DNA of 64,000 nucleotides from contig JBMNGW010000011.1 of assembly GCA_050950025.1 (NCBI GenBank), positions 24,031-88,030 of the forward strand, read 5' to 3'. The position numbers were made by a program, and so were the translations under genes. The notes under the pieces were generated by a model. The model was not told the origin of the DNA, did not search any database, and was given only the letters and a program-made list of their open reading frames with translations. The DNA is from JBMNGW01 sp050950025. Lineage in GTDB: Bacteria; Spirochaetota; Spirochaetia; Sphaerochaetales; Sphaerochaetaceae. Of this stretch, positions 1 through 8,984 are shown one piece after another. Numbering within the stretch: the first letter of the stretch is position 1; every line of letters begins with the position of its first letter.

Positions 1-1095
1 TGGCTCAACCGGACCTATCTGATTAGCCCACAAAGCTTCAAAATCAAGAGTAAAGCCTTGCAATAAGCCTAATAAGCTCGATAAGGAGGCTTTATGAATA
101 TCTTTGGGTACCCGCTGTCCATCAGTAAAAAAGAGCAGCGGCATCTGTTTTTCATATGATAAACTAAGCACATTTCCGATACTTTTGGTCTCATCGACTT
201 TAGTCATGATGATTCCCTTGGGCTTGAAAGAGGTGTACTGGTTAAAGACCCGTTGCAAATCTTCTTCTTTCATTGAGGCACTTAAAGCGATAAAGCAAGA
301 ACACTCTTTTTGTTGGGCAACAGCCAACAGCGTCTTCATTTTAAGTTCCAATTCCTTATCACGAGGAGATCTTCCTATGGTGTCGATGAGAATTAACTCA
401 TCTTCGCTAGCATGCTCAAGTATCTGGTAGAGTTGCTGCTCATCAGTCACTTTTTCTACAACGATGCCCATTGATTCGCCAAATGCACTTAACTGTTCAA
501 AAGCACCGATTCTGAACGAGTCAATAGTGACCAATTTAACGTTGCGGTAAAACTCGGGGTCACTTTGTAATCCGTACAAGGCAGCAATTTTAGCGATAGT
601 TGTCGTTTTACCGGCTCCGGTAGGGCCTAACAACACAAAGATTTGCGGAGGTTTAAGCAGCGATTGATGGTCAATGCGAATTAAGCTGACGATGGTATCT
701 ATCAGTAGTAGTTCAAATTCTTCCGTGCTAAGCTCGCTTGTGGGTGCAGAAGCTAAACTTTCTTGCACCATATCAAGTACCAAGTCACTAAAAGAGGATG
801 AAAAGCCGTTAAGCAAAAGGAGAGTAGCAGCATGTTCTAACAGTGGATTAGAGGGTTCAACCTCTGGTTCCACCAGCTTCTTTTCAACAGCCGGCTCCTC
901 TATTTTGTGAGGGTCCTCTTTTTTTTCGGCTATATAGCAGGTCAGCTCAACGTGCGTCTTTTTTTTCAACCAGAGAAAGCCGCCTCGGGTAGTTGCATCA
1001 CGGCGGCTGTGAATCCGCAAGTCGCTGCCATATTCTTCTTTTGCTTTGCGCAGCGCCTCATCAAATTCTCGTGCCGTAATGGTAATGTACTTCAT
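1..1095 (-). CDS. flhF: Flagellar biosynthesis GTPase FlhF (3' end cut by window)
   Basis: SRP-family GTPase that directs placement and number of flagella at the cell pole membrane. The reading frame is open from the ATG at 1095 to the window edge (365 codons), so the C-terminus is missing. The N-terminus MKYITITAREFDEALRKA is the typical FlhF B-domain opening. The G domain shows the P-loop GPTGAGKTTTIAKIAA (about residues 153-168), then VTIDSFRIGAFEQL, LIDTIGRSPRD and TKVDE, as in FlhF/Ffh/FtsY. It starts 15 bases after hslU on the same strand, so it is probably the distal gene of the division/protease operon. FlhF usually sits with flhA/flhG; this location is less common. It implies a flagellated organism. 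Confidence 0.93.
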   Translation of the reverse strand, partial: MKYITITAREFDEALRKAKEEYGSDLRIHSRRDATTRGGFLWLKKKTHVELTCYIAEKKEDPHKIEEPAVEKKLVEPEVEPSNPLLEHAATLLLLNGFSSSFSDLVLDMVQESLASAPTSELSTEEFELLLIDTIVSLIRIDHQSLLKPPQIFVLLGPTGAGKTTTIAKIAALYGLQSDPEFYRNVKLVTIDSFRIGAFEQLSAFGESMGIVVEKVTDEQQLYQILEHASEDELILIDTIGRSPRDKELELKMKTLLAVAQQKECSCFIALSASMKEEDLQRVFNQYTSFKPKGIIMTKVDETKSIGNVLSLSYEKQMPLLFFTDGQRVPKDIHKASLSSLLGLLQGFTLDFEALWANQIGPVEP

Positions 1096-1110
1096 GCAGC
1101 AGACTCCTTC

Positions 1111-2448
1111 TTATAAAATGTAGCGACTTAAATCTTCACTTTCCAAAATGCCACGTAACCGTTCTTCAACATATGCAGCTGTAATTTCAACCCGTTGTCC
1201 TTGCATTTCCGATGCTTTAAAAGAAATTTCTTCCAGAAGTTTCTCCATGATGGTGTATAGCCGCCTTGCCCCAATATTCTCCGTTTGAGAGTTGACCGTA
1301 TAGGCAATTTCGCTGATTTTGCTTACAGCCTCCTCGGAAAACTCTAGTACCACCTCTTCAGTTTTCATCAATTCTATGTACTGTTTAATAATGGCGTTTT
1401 CCGGTTCTTTTAGAATCCGGTAAAAATCGTCTGCAGTCAACTCTTTAAGTTCAACACGCAGGGGAAAACGGCCTTGTAATTCGGGTATCAAATCACTGGG
1501 TTTGGAGATATGAAAAGCTCCTGCGGCGATAAACAAAATGTGAGTGGTGTCGATAATCCCCCACTTGGTTGAAACTTTGCTCCCCTCCACAATGGGCAGG
1601 ATGTCACGTTGTACCCCTTCACGAGAGACATCGGGGCCGGCTCCTTGCCGAGTTCCCGCAACTTTATCAATTTCATCGATAAAGATAATTCCCATTTGTT
1701 CAACACGCTCTTTGGCAATTTCTATCACCTGCTCTTGATCGACGCTTTTTTCTGTCTCTTCTTCAGTCAACAACTCGCGGGCCCGTTTAATTGAGACACG
1801 CCGTTTTTTCTGCTTGCCGGCAAACATGGACCCCAGGCTTTGAATAGTTTGTTCCAAGTCTTCAATATTGCCTCCGGCAAACAGTTCAAAACCGTGAGTG
1901 GGAGGCCTGTTACTAAGATGTAGCTCCACTTCTCGCTCTTCAAATCTCCCCTCAGCCAAAAACTGACGAAACTTTTCACGAGTTTGTTCTTGTGCCTCAG
2001 TTAAAGAGGTGGAGCCGGCTTTTGTTTCCCCGGGTAAAAGCAGATCAAGTAGCCGCTCTTGGACCCGTTTTTCGACTTGGTCCTGCCTTTGGGCTGCCAT
2101 TTCACTTCTGGTCATTTGCACAGCAGAAGCCATTAAGTCCCGTACCATCGATTCTACATCCCGGCCCACATACCCTACTTCAGTATATTTAGTGGCTTCC
2201 ACTTTAATAAAAGGGGTATTGGCCAATTTGGAAATCCGGCGGGCAATTTCGGTTTTTCCGACTCCTGTCGGTCCAATCATAATAATATTCTTGGGGGATA
2301 TTTCATCCCGAATGGCTTCACTGAGCATTTTTCGTCGTGTACGATTGCGCAAAGCGATAGCCACAGTTCGTTTGGCATCATCTTGCCCAATAATATATTT
2401 ATCGAGTTCCTGCACGATTTGGGCAGGGGTCATCTCATCAAGTTTCAT
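1111..2448 (-). CDS. hslU: ATP-dependent protease ATPase subunit HslU (ClpY)
   Basis: AAA+ unfoldase that feeds substrates to the HslV peptidase in the cytoplasm. At 445 residues it has normal family length. Walker A is GPTGVGKTEIARR (about residues 59-71), Walker B is IIFIDEIDKV, and the extreme C-terminus DLSRYIL matches the HslU tail that docks into HslV. The middle I-domain (about residues 110-240) is rich in charged residues. The ATG overlaps the hslV stop in an ATGA arrangement, which indicates translational coupling and equal expression of both subunits. Confidence 0.97.
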   Translation of the reverse strand: MKLDEMTPAQIVQELDKYIIGQDDAKRTVAIALRNRTRRKMLSEAIRDEISPKNIIMIGPTGVGKTEIARRISKLANTPFIKVEATKYTEVGYVGRDVESMVRDLMASAVQMTRSEMAAQRQDQVEKRVQERLLDLLLPGETKAGSTSLTEAQEQTREKFRQFLAEGRFEEREVELHLSNRPPTHGFELFAGGNIEDLEQTIQSLGSMFAGKQKKRRVSIKRARELLTEEETEKSVDQEQVIEIAKERVEQMGIIFIDEIDKVAGTRQGAGPDVSREGVQRDILPIVEGSKVSTKWGIIDTTHILFIAAGAFHISKPSDLIPELQGRFPLRVELKELTADDFYRILKEPENAIIKQYIELMKTEEVVLEFSEEAVSKISEIAYTVNSQTENIGARRLYTIMEKLLEEISFKASEMQGQRVEITAAYVEERLRGILESEDLSRYIL

Positions 2449-2987
2449 TGTTGCTCCTCAATTGTCTCTACGGTCACAGAGGTATTGGTATAAATACAAA
2501 TGTCGGCAGCGATGGCCAAGGATTTGCGGGCAATTTCGACAGCACTATAAGAAGAGCTCTCTAAATAGGCACGGGCAGCGGCTGTGGCATAGTTGCCTCC
2601 CGAGCCGATAGCAATGACATCGCCTTGGGGTTCAATGACATCTCCAGAGCCGCTGATTAATAAAATCGTCGAGGCATCGGCAACCAAAATCATGGCCTCT
2701 AGGCGCCGAAGGTTACGGTTGGTCCGCCACTCTTTAGCCATCTCTACAGCCGAACGGGTTAAGTCCCCCCGATACTCTTTTAGTTTAGCCTCTATGACTT
2801 CATATAAGGCAAAAGCATCGGCAGTAGCCCCGGCAAAGCCACTAATAATTTTTCCATCCATCAAGCGACGAACTTTCTTGGCATTCCCTTTGAGTATTGC
2901 ATCACCGGCAGTAACCTGCCCGTCTCCGGCAAGGGCAATGCATCCATCTTTACGAACTGCGACTATTGTTGTTCCTCTTATCTCCAT
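2445..2987 (-). CDS. hslV: ATP-dependent protease peptidase subunit HslV (ClpQ)
   Basis: Threonine peptidase of the HslUV complex, cytoplasmic. I chose the ATG at 2987, which gives 180 residues starting MEIRGTTIVAVRKDG. It has a GGAAGG ribosome site about 8 bases upstream, and the Thr-Thr follows a five-residue propeptide as in Thermotoga-type HslV. A start at 3020 would add an unlikely 11-residue leader. The GDGQVT motif follows the catalytic threonine. The gene overlaps the 3' end of xerC by 38 bases and hslU by 4. Confidence 0.95.
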   Translation of the reverse strand: MEIRGTTIVAVRKDGCIALAGDGQVTAGDAILKGNAKKVRRLMDGKIISGFAGATADAFALYEVIEAKLKEYRGDLTRSAVEMAKEWRTNRNLRRLEAMILVADASTILLISGSGDVIEPQGDVIAIGSGGNYATAAARAYLESSSYSAVEIARKSLAIAADICIYTNTSVTVETIEEQQ

Positions 2988-3882
2988 CGTTTTTCCTTCC
3001 ATGGGGGTGGGATTGCTCATATACCGCCCGTAACCGCTTTTGCGTCACATGGGTATATATTTGAGTTGTGGCAATGGAGGAGTGCCCCAACAGCTGCTGC
3101 ACCAACCTAATTCCGGCATCATTGTCCAACAGATGCGTGGCAAAACTGTGGCGCAGCATATGGGGAGTAAATTGGCCCTCCAAAGCCAACGTCACCCGAG
3201 CTTTCTCAAAGATACTATGTAGCGACGATGCCGACAACCGCTTACCCTGCTTTCCCACAAAAAGGGCGTCTGTGGTATGGTTCAAAAGCATACGCTGGGC
3301 GATATAGCGCTCCAATAACGTCGTTGTAGCGGGCGTTAAAAAGAGATAACGCTCCTTATTTCCTTTACCGACGACTAGGATGCGCATCGATTGTAAATCA
3401 ACATCTTTAATATTAATGCTCAGTAGCTCTGCTAAGCGGCAGCCACTGCTGTAAAAAAGATGAAAGATGGTGACATCGCGCAGAGAATAAAAATCGACAA
3501 TGGGTAAACTAAGCACCCGCAAAATCGTCTCTTTATCGACTAAGCGCGGTAATCGACGATATCGAGAAGTGCTTTGAATGGTGGCAAAGGGATCGGCTTC
3601 TATCTTTCCCCGTTTTACCAAATAGCGGTACAATCCCCGCAGGCTTGAAAGCTTTCGGTTAATCGTGGGTGCAACATACGAAAAACCTCTCATTAACTGA
3701 GCCACATATCTTGATGCAAGGTGGCGATCAACTGCAGTAAGTTCCACATTGTCCTGTTGAAGAAAATCGGCATACTCGTGCAAATCAGTGCCATAAGCGG
3801 TAATGGTAGCCAGCGAGAGGCCCCGCACTTCTTGTAAGTACTGCATATAACGCTCTATTGTGCTGCGGTTTATCTCATCCAT
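2950..3882 (-). CDS. xerC: Tyrosine recombinase, XerC-type
   Basis: Site-specific recombinase that resolves chromosome dimers at dif together with XerD. It has an N-terminal SAM-like core-binding domain (about residues 1-90) and a C-terminal catalytic domain. The catalytic arginine lies in SSGCRLAELLSI, the HxxR box is HMLRHSFATHLL, and the His and Tyr nucleophile are in LGHSSIATTQIYTHV. I place the start at the ATG 3882; an upstream TTG at 3888, directly after the dprA stop, is an alternative. The XerC versus XerD names rest on general resemblance (XerD is closer to 298 residues). This is a housekeeping gene inside the division operon, not a mobile-element integrase. No dif site was recognised. 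Confidence 0.85.
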   Translation of the reverse strand: MDEINRSTIERYMQYLQEVRGLSLATITAYGTDLHEYADFLQQDNVELTAVDRHLASRYVAQLMRGFSYVAPTINRKLSSLRGLYRYLVKRGKIEADPFATIQSTSRYRRLPRLVDKETILRVLSLPIVDFYSLRDVTIFHLFYSSGCRLAELLSINIKDVDLQSMRILVVGKGNKERYLFLTPATTTLLERYIAQRMLLNHTTDALFVGKQGKRLSASSLHSIFEKARVTLALEGQFTPHMLRHSFATHLLDNDAGIRLVQQLLGHSSIATTQIYTHVTQKRLRAVYEQSHPHGRKNDGDKRNNNSRSS

Positions 3883-3888
3883 CGGCAA

Positions 3889-4689
3889 TCAGTATACCAC
3901 GGGCAATCGAGAGAACTCAATGATAGGAGCCCCGTCAAGAACCAATTGATGGTTACCGCTGCAAGGAAATCCTCCTTGATGCACAGCAACTTCTTTGCCT
4001 AATTCCAAAGCCCACAGAGCCGTTTGGTAGGCAGCACCGTACATTGAAGCCTCAATAACGACAACTTCGTGACACAATGCGGCAATTAGGTAGTTGCGTT
4101 TGGGATACAGATGAATTAAAGAAGGATCAAATGGGAAAGCCGCACTAATAAAAACTCCCCCCTTTTTTAAAAAAGAGGTTACCGTTTTTTGCTCCATAGC
4201 GTGTATCTGCTCAATACCGCCCCCTAATACAGCAAACGCTTTGCCCCCTTGGCTAAAAGAGCCTCTGTAGGCATGTTGATCAATAGCCTTAGAAAAGCCG
4301 GCAATAACGGCGATATCATTATCAGCACACCACAATCCCAAATCAAAAGCAGCTTGCATGCTATTGCTCGTTGCCCTATTTGAACCAATAATAGCCATCA
4401 TTAGGTGATTCAGATCACCTTCTCCTTTGAGCATAAGGACTAAAGGGGCCCATGGAGCCTCTTTCAAATAGGGAGGATACCCATCATCAAATATACTTAT
4501 ATAGGTACAGCGCCCTGATTGAGCGTGCTGCACAAAGCTTTCATAACGATGGAGCAACAGATCTTTTTGCTTTGAATACGTGGCAAATAGAGCCGAAATG
4601 GAAAGCGGAGTGCAATACAGCGCATAGCGCTGTTGACTATTAAGATGGTCTAACAGTTCAACTGCCAGCAATCGATACAGGTCTTGCAT
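3889..4689 (-). CDS. dprA: DNA-processing protein DprA/Smf-like, divergent
   Basis: Rossmann-fold protein that loads RecA on incoming single-stranded DNA in transformable bacteria. The 266-residue form starts at ATG 4689; an open frame extends further upstream but runs inside xerD. Family motifs are recognisable but eroded: IIGSNRATS (for GSR-S), AVIAGFSKAIDQHA (for the SG-A-GID-AH motif), AVLGGGI, YPKRNYLIAAL and VVVIEASMYGAAYQTA. The canonical TA after the SG-S segment and the SE-P motif are altered (ISAAFPF). The C-terminal winged-helix domain seen in many DprA proteins is absent. It lies between two xer genes, as in treponemes. Competence is not implied. Confidence 0.8.
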   Translation of the reverse strand: MQDLYRLLAVELLDHLNSQQRYALYCTPLSISALFATYSKQKDLLLHRYESFVQHAQSGRCTYISIFDDGYPPYLKEAPWAPLVLMLKGEGDLNHLMMAIIGSNRATSNSMQAAFDLGLWCADNDIAVIAGFSKAIDQHAYRGSFSQGGKAFAVLGGGIEQIHAMEQKTVTSFLKKGGVFISAAFPFDPSLIHLYPKRNYLIAALCHEVVVIEASMYGAAYQTALWALELGKEVAVHQGGFPCSGNHQLVLDGAPIIEFSRLPVVY

Positions 4690-4714
4690 ATCTAACAGAC
4701 CTACCGCTCTACGA

Positions 4715-5611
4715 TTATACTTCGTCGGCCTCTCCCAACGGATGATGGGCACGGAAGGCCTGCTGAACATCCTCTGTATCACTGTGCGTATATATTTGAG
4801 TCGTTCTAATGTCACTGTGGCCCAAAAGCTCCTGAACTGAGCGTAAATCGGCTCCACCGCGCAGCAAATGCGAAGCGTACGAGTGACGTAGCGAGTGGAC
4901 TTTCCCTTCCAATTGAGCTTTTTGGGCATGCTCTTTAAAACGTTTCCACACTTGGGCTCGGCTGAGCATTTGGCCTCGGCGTCCCACAAAAAGGTGCTTT
5001 TGATGGATATGTGTTCCCACTAGCTCATCGCGCGCTTGTTGTACGTAGCGCTCAACGGCTGCCAGTGCCACTTCTCCTACCGGTACAATGCGCTGTTTGT
5101 CCCCTTTGCCAATAATAGTAAGGCTTTTACTAGGCCAATGAATATCGCCCAAACGAAGATTAATTAGTTCACTTACCCGCAATCCACACGAATAGGTCAA
5201 CTCCAGCATGGCATAATCTCGAATTCCCAACGCTTGGGTCGTATCAATATGTTCAAAGAGGGCTTTAATTTCAGCATCGGAAAAGCTTTTGGGCAGTTTT
5301 TGCACAATTTTGGGTGCATCAATAACAGAAGTGGGGTTATCGGTCCTTTTCTCAGAAGCAATCAGATAGGTGTGAAAAGAGCGCAATGTGCTTAGGATTT
5401 TAGCAAGAGTGCGACTGCTTACCTGTGCACCCCGTTGAAGTAAATAATTTTCAACATCGGTTGGGCTAGCTGTGTGAATTAGACAATCATGCTGTTTAAG
5501 ATACGCCATCCACTTTTCAATTTCTTGAGAGTACAGGGCTATTGTGGAGGCACTTAGACGCCTGGAGACTGCCAGGTAATTTAAGTAATCTTCAATAAAA
5601 GTGCGCTCCAT
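4715..5611 (-). CDS. xerD: Tyrosine recombinase, XerD-type
   Basis: Partner recombinase for dimer resolution at dif, acting at the septum with FtsK. At 298 residues it has the usual XerD length. Catalytic motifs are complete: SCGLRVSELINL (Arg), GKGDKQRIVP (Lys), HSLRHSYASHLL (HxxR) and LGHSDIRTTQIYTHS (His and Tyr). The ATG at 5611 follows the ftsZ stop by 5 bases and its ribosome site AGGAGCT overlaps the end of ftsZ, so it is co-translated with the division genes. Confidence 0.87.
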   Translation of the reverse strand: MERTFIEDYLNYLAVSRRLSASTIALYSQEIEKWMAYLKQHDCLIHTASPTDVENYLLQRGAQVSSRTLAKILSTLRSFHTYLIASEKRTDNPTSVIDAPKIVQKLPKSFSDAEIKALFEHIDTTQALGIRDYAMLELTYSCGLRVSELINLRLGDIHWPSKSLTIIGKGDKQRIVPVGEVALAAVERYVQQARDELVGTHIHQKHLFVGRRGQMLSRAQVWKRFKEHAQKAQLEGKVHSLRHSYASHLLRGGADLRSVQELLGHSDIRTTQIYTHSDTEDVQQAFRAHHPLGEADEV

Positions 5612-5616
5612 AGCTC

Positions 5617-6831
5617 CTAGGAGTCCTCTTCCTCCTCCCGTTGGTAGCGTAAAACAGCGGGAAAGCTGTAGTCATTCGATTGTTGGCGGTTGCCAAGTTG
5701 CTGTTGCAAATCTTGCCACCTGTTAACCGTAATAATGTCTTGGTCGTCAGAGCGCTCTTCAGAACGCCTATTAGGCTCATGTTGGGCAAATGCCGGTCCT
5801 TCCATTCTTCTTTTGCGCTGCAAAAAAGCCCCTTCTTGTTCAGCGTAATCCTCATCTTTGGCAGCAAAGCCTGTAGCAACCACGGTGACTTTGATTTTGT
5901 CCCCCAGTTCGGGATTATACGCTTGGCCGGCTATAATCAAAGCATCGTCGGCACAGTTTTCTGTAATCAGCTCAACAACATCTTGATACTCTTGCAACGT
6001 CAGTCCATCACCTCCGGCCAAATTGACTAAAACCGATTTGGCTCCATCGATGGTGGCATTCTCTAAAAGCGGGTTGTTTATGGCAGAACGGGCAGCATCA
6101 ACAGCTCTGTTGGTCCCCTCTCCTATTCCGATGCCCATCAAAGCATCCCCTTTGCCTTTCATCACAGTTCTGACATCGGCAAAGTCGATATTTATTTCAC
6201 CCGGCTCAGTAATCAGTTCACTGATTCCCTGCACTCCTTGGCGCAATACATCGTCGGCTAACAGGAAAGCTTTTTTAATGGGGGTATTATTCTCAACGAC
6301 TTTCAGCAAATATTGGTTCGGAATAAGAATGAGTGTATCGACGTGCTTGCGAAGTTTTTCAATCCCCGCTAAAGCCAGTTGCAGTTTCTTTTTCCCTTCA
6401 AAAGCGAAAGGTGTGGTAACAACTGCCACAGTCAAAGCATTGGTTTCACGGGCTACTTCGGCAATCACTGAAGCGCCTCCAGTTCCTGTCCCTCCTCCCA
6501 TACCGGCAGTAATGAATACCATGTCGGTTCCCGTCAACAGCTTTTTAATCTCTTCTTTGGACTCTTGAGCAGCTTTTTCACCTACTTCTGGCACACCCCC
6601 AGCCCCCAACCCACCGGTCAACTGCTTGCCTAACGGAAGGCGGATATGAGCATTAGAACGCTGCAGGGCCTGGATATCGGTATTCATGGCGACAAATGTC
6701 ACTTTTTTTAGTCCGCTAGCTATCATTCTGTTTACGGCATTGCCTCCGGCTCCACCGACTCCCACAACTTTTATATCGGTTGGGGGAGTTTGTTCATTTT
6801 GCAGCAGATCTTCAAGCATATCAAAATCCAT
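5617..6831 (-). CDS. ftsZ: Cell division protein FtsZ
   Basis: Tubulin-like GTPase that forms the cytokinetic ring. The 404-residue form begins at the ATG 6831 (MDFDMLEDLLQNEQ), chosen because GGAG sits 6 bases upstream; the ATG at 6852, abutting the ftsA stop, would add 7 residues. The tubulin signature is GMGGGTGTGGAS (about residues 107-118) and the N-terminal nucleotide loop is VVGVGGAGGNAVNRM. The T7 loop NIDFADVRTVM supplies the catalytic aspartate. After residue 320 comes a charged, low-complexity linker. The C-terminal peptide ends in EEEEDS and I see no standard conserved FtsA/ZipA-binding tail, although SFPAVLRYQRE lies near the end. Confidence 0.97.
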   Translation of the reverse strand: MDFDMLEDLLQNEQTPPTDIKVVGVGGAGGNAVNRMIASGLKKVTFVAMNTDIQALQRSNAHIRLPLGKQLTGGLGAGGVPEVGEKAAQESKEEIKKLLTGTDMVFITAGMGGGTGTGGASVIAEVARETNALTVAVVTTPFAFEGKKKLQLALAGIEKLRKHVDTLILIPNQYLLKVVENNTPIKKAFLLADDVLRQGVQGISELITEPGEINIDFADVRTVMKGKGDALMGIGIGEGTNRAVDAARSAINNPLLENATIDGAKSVLVNLAGGDGLTLQEYQDVVELITENCADDALIIAGQAYNPELGDKIKVTVVATGFAAKDEDYAEQEGAFLQRKRRMEGPAFAQHEPNRRSEERSDDQDIITVNRWQDLQQQLGNRQQSNDYSFPAVLRYQREEEEDS

Positions 6832-6852
6832 CAGCAGCTCCTTGCTCCACAT

Positions 6853-8097
6853 TTAAAAAATGGTCCGAAAAAATCCTTTTACTTTTTTACCGACTTTACG
6901 CGATGACTTTGCCCGTTCCGATTTATTTCTAGGGCTTGAAGCTTGATCGCGTATCCGCTTGGCTTCAGTCATTACTAATCCCAAGACAGTTGAATAGCGG
7001 GGGTTAATAAAAGAGCGATCCAATCCCGCTAAGGCTTCGGGAAAGCCGATGCGAGCCGGCAAACGGAAAATCTCACTTGCCAACTCGGGAGCTCCGCTTA
7101 GTAAAGAGCCTCCCCCTATGAGCACCACTCCACCGCCAAATGAACCGTGAATTTGCTTTTTTTCCAGTTCGACTTGCAAAAGCGAGAAAATTTCAGCCAT
7201 CCTCGGCTCAATAATTTTACTCAACTCTTTTTTGGGCATCTTAATGGAAGGCATTCCGCCAACTGCCGGAATAATTAACGACTCATCTGAGCGGACTGAA
7301 GGAATATGGCAGTTTCCCGCTTCACATTTAATCTGCTCGGCAATTATTTTAGGCTTATTCAATAGATAAGCGATATCGTTGGTTACGTGGATTCCTCCCA
7401 GATTCACCCCGCCTGTAAAAATAGGGGCACCGTTGGAGTAGACAATCATATTCGTTGTCCCTCCGCCCATGTTTATCAAAAGAGTTCCCATCTCTTTCTC
7501 TTCTTGGCTGACTACCGCCTCAGCATCGGCTATTTGCTGAGCTACTAAGCGTTGAACTTGGTAGCCTGCTCGTTGGATACATTTACGCTGTATTTGGCAC
7601 ATGGAAGAAGAAGCAGTGACAATGAGCACCTTGCTCTCCAACCGATGCCCAAGCATATCGATGGGATCTTTAATTCCGTCTCTGCCGTCCACACGAAAGT
7701 CTTGCACAAGAGTGTGTAAAATCTCCCTATCCAAGGGCATCTCAAATGCACGAGCTACTTCAAGAGAACGAAAGATATCTTCACGACGAATCTCTTGGTC
7801 TTTGGCATTGATGCCTACGACACCTTGGGAGGCCAACCCTTCGATATGGCTCCCCCCCACTCCAATAATAATACTCTGAATTGAAGAGCCGGCTTGGCGC
7901 TCAGCTTCGTTAATGACTGTGGTGATACTTTTAATCGTCTGCTCAATATTGACGATACTGCCACCACGCACCCCTTCAGAAGGCGATTCACACATGCTGT
8001 CAATCATGACGGACCCGTCAGGACCCACTGTACCAATAACAGCGCGTACCCAGGAACTACCAATATCCAGACCCATCATGATCCTGTCAGAACCCAC
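6853..8097 (-). CDS. ftsA: Cell division protein FtsA
   Basis: Actin-like ATPase that tethers FtsZ to the inner membrane. It is 414 residues. The actin-fold phosphate loop is GLDIGSSWVRAVIG (about residues 9-22), the second is LLINMGGGTTNMIVY, and the adenosine motif is VVLIGGGSLLSGAPEL. The C-terminus KKVKGFFRTIF is a plausible amphipathic membrane-targeting helix. The likely start is GTG 8097, since GGAGG lies 6 bases upstream. It is preceded by ftsQ with a 14-base gap and abuts ftsZ. Confidence 0.96.
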   Translation of the reverse strand: MGSDRIMMGLDIGSSWVRAVIGTVGPDGSVMIDSMCESPSEGVRGGSIVNIEQTIKSITTVINEAERQAGSSIQSIIIGVGGSHIEGLASQGVVGINAKDQEIRREDIFRSLEVARAFEMPLDREILHTLVQDFRVDGRDGIKDPIDMLGHRLESKVLIVTASSSMCQIQRKCIQRAGYQVQRLVAQQIADAEAVVSQEEKEMGTLLINMGGGTTNMIVYSNGAPIFTGGVNLGGIHVTNDIAYLLNKPKIIAEQIKCEAGNCHIPSVRSDESLIIPAVGGMPSIKMPKKELSKIIEPRMAEIFSLLQVELEKKQIHGSFGGGVVLIGGGSLLSGAPELASEIFRLPARIGFPEALAGLDRSFINPRYSTVLGLVMTEAKRIRDQASSPRNKSERAKSSRKVGKKVKGFFRTIF

Positions 8098-8111
8098 CGC
8101 AAACCTCCGAT

Positions 8112-8984
8112 TCAGAGCCTCTTGACTAACGATTGAGCATACAAATCATATCGTAACTGCTTCATTAGGGCAATATTACGAGTTCCTGAATGCTCATAGT
8201 CGAGTTTAATCAATTGGAGGGCATCCTGCAACCTCTGTTGGTCGACCACTTGGCGCACTGAAAGCCTGCTATGGTAAGCCGGCAACACCAATTCCATATG
8301 GCCAAACCCCTCTTTGGTACTTTGGTAGTAGCGCATTTCTTTGACGATTGAGTACCGCTTTTGTTCATCCCATCCTAATAGATGGGCTAAGTGGATTGCT
8401 TCTTTAAGCCCTTCATCCACCCCGTATTTAATCATATGTTCTGCATACGAGTCTAAAACAGTAATAGCAGGCACTTGGGCGCTAAACAAAGATACTTGGT
8501 CGGCAGTGATACGAACAAGATTCCCCTCGTCGTAAAGGTAATAGGAAGTAGCAGCAAAATCTTCTTGTTCTCCTATAAGCAAAGCTTGTGGTTCAATGAG
8601 GGTCAATTGAACATCAAGAGTTGAAAAACTGGTCCGTTTAACAACAGCTTTTTTTATAATTCCTATCTGCTGCAATTCATGTTGCAAAGCTTTAGGTTTT
8701 GCACTGGCCAAAGAAGTCCCAATGTAGGGACGAGCAATCTGAATAGCTTGAGAGTCAACGGCAAAAGGATGTTGCTCAATATTCATTTCAATCCGTTTAA
8801 CATCAAAAAAGGGGATAAAACGGAGTGCATACCAAAAAAGGACTACTACGACCAAAGCTCCTATCCAAAGCCATTTTCTGCTAGGAACTTCGGGGTGTTG
8901 AACCAGTTTTAGTTGCGGCTCATTGTATGTGCTCTTGCTACGACAGCAATCGTAATCAAAGCCAACGCTATAGGCATTATCCAT
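8112..8984 (-). CDS. ftsQ: Cell division protein FtsQ/DivIB
   Basis: Bitopic inner-membrane divisome protein that connects to FtsL/FtsB. It is 290 residues: a cytoplasmic N-terminus of about 36 residues, one transmembrane helix (about 37-56, WLWIGALVVVVLFWYAL), then a POTRA-like domain beginning near FFDVKRIEMN. Sequence conservation is low, as usual in this family, so identification leans on topology and position between ftsW and ftsA. The ATG at 8984 overlaps the ftsW end by 8 bases. Confidence 0.88.
   Translation of the reverse strand: MDNAYSVGFDYDCCRSKSTYNEPQLKLVQHPEVPSRKWLWIGALVVVVLFWYALRFIPFFDVKRIEMNIEQHPFAVDSQAIQIARPYIGTSLASAKPKALQHELQQIGIIKKAVVKRTSFSTLDVQLTLIEPQALLIGEQEDFAATSYYLYDEGNLVRITADQVSLFSAQVPAITVLDSYAEHMIKYGVDEGLKEAIHLAHLLGWDEQKRYSIVKEMRYYQSTKEGFGHMELVLPAYHSRLSVRQVVDQQRLQDALQLIKLDYEHSGTRNIALMKQLRYDLYAQSLVKRL

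Noticed and set aside
2950..5611. Two tyrosine recombinases, possibly marking a mobile element
   Set aside because: Both fit housekeeping XerC/XerD, sit inside the division operon with dprA, and no attachment repeats or cargo genes are near.
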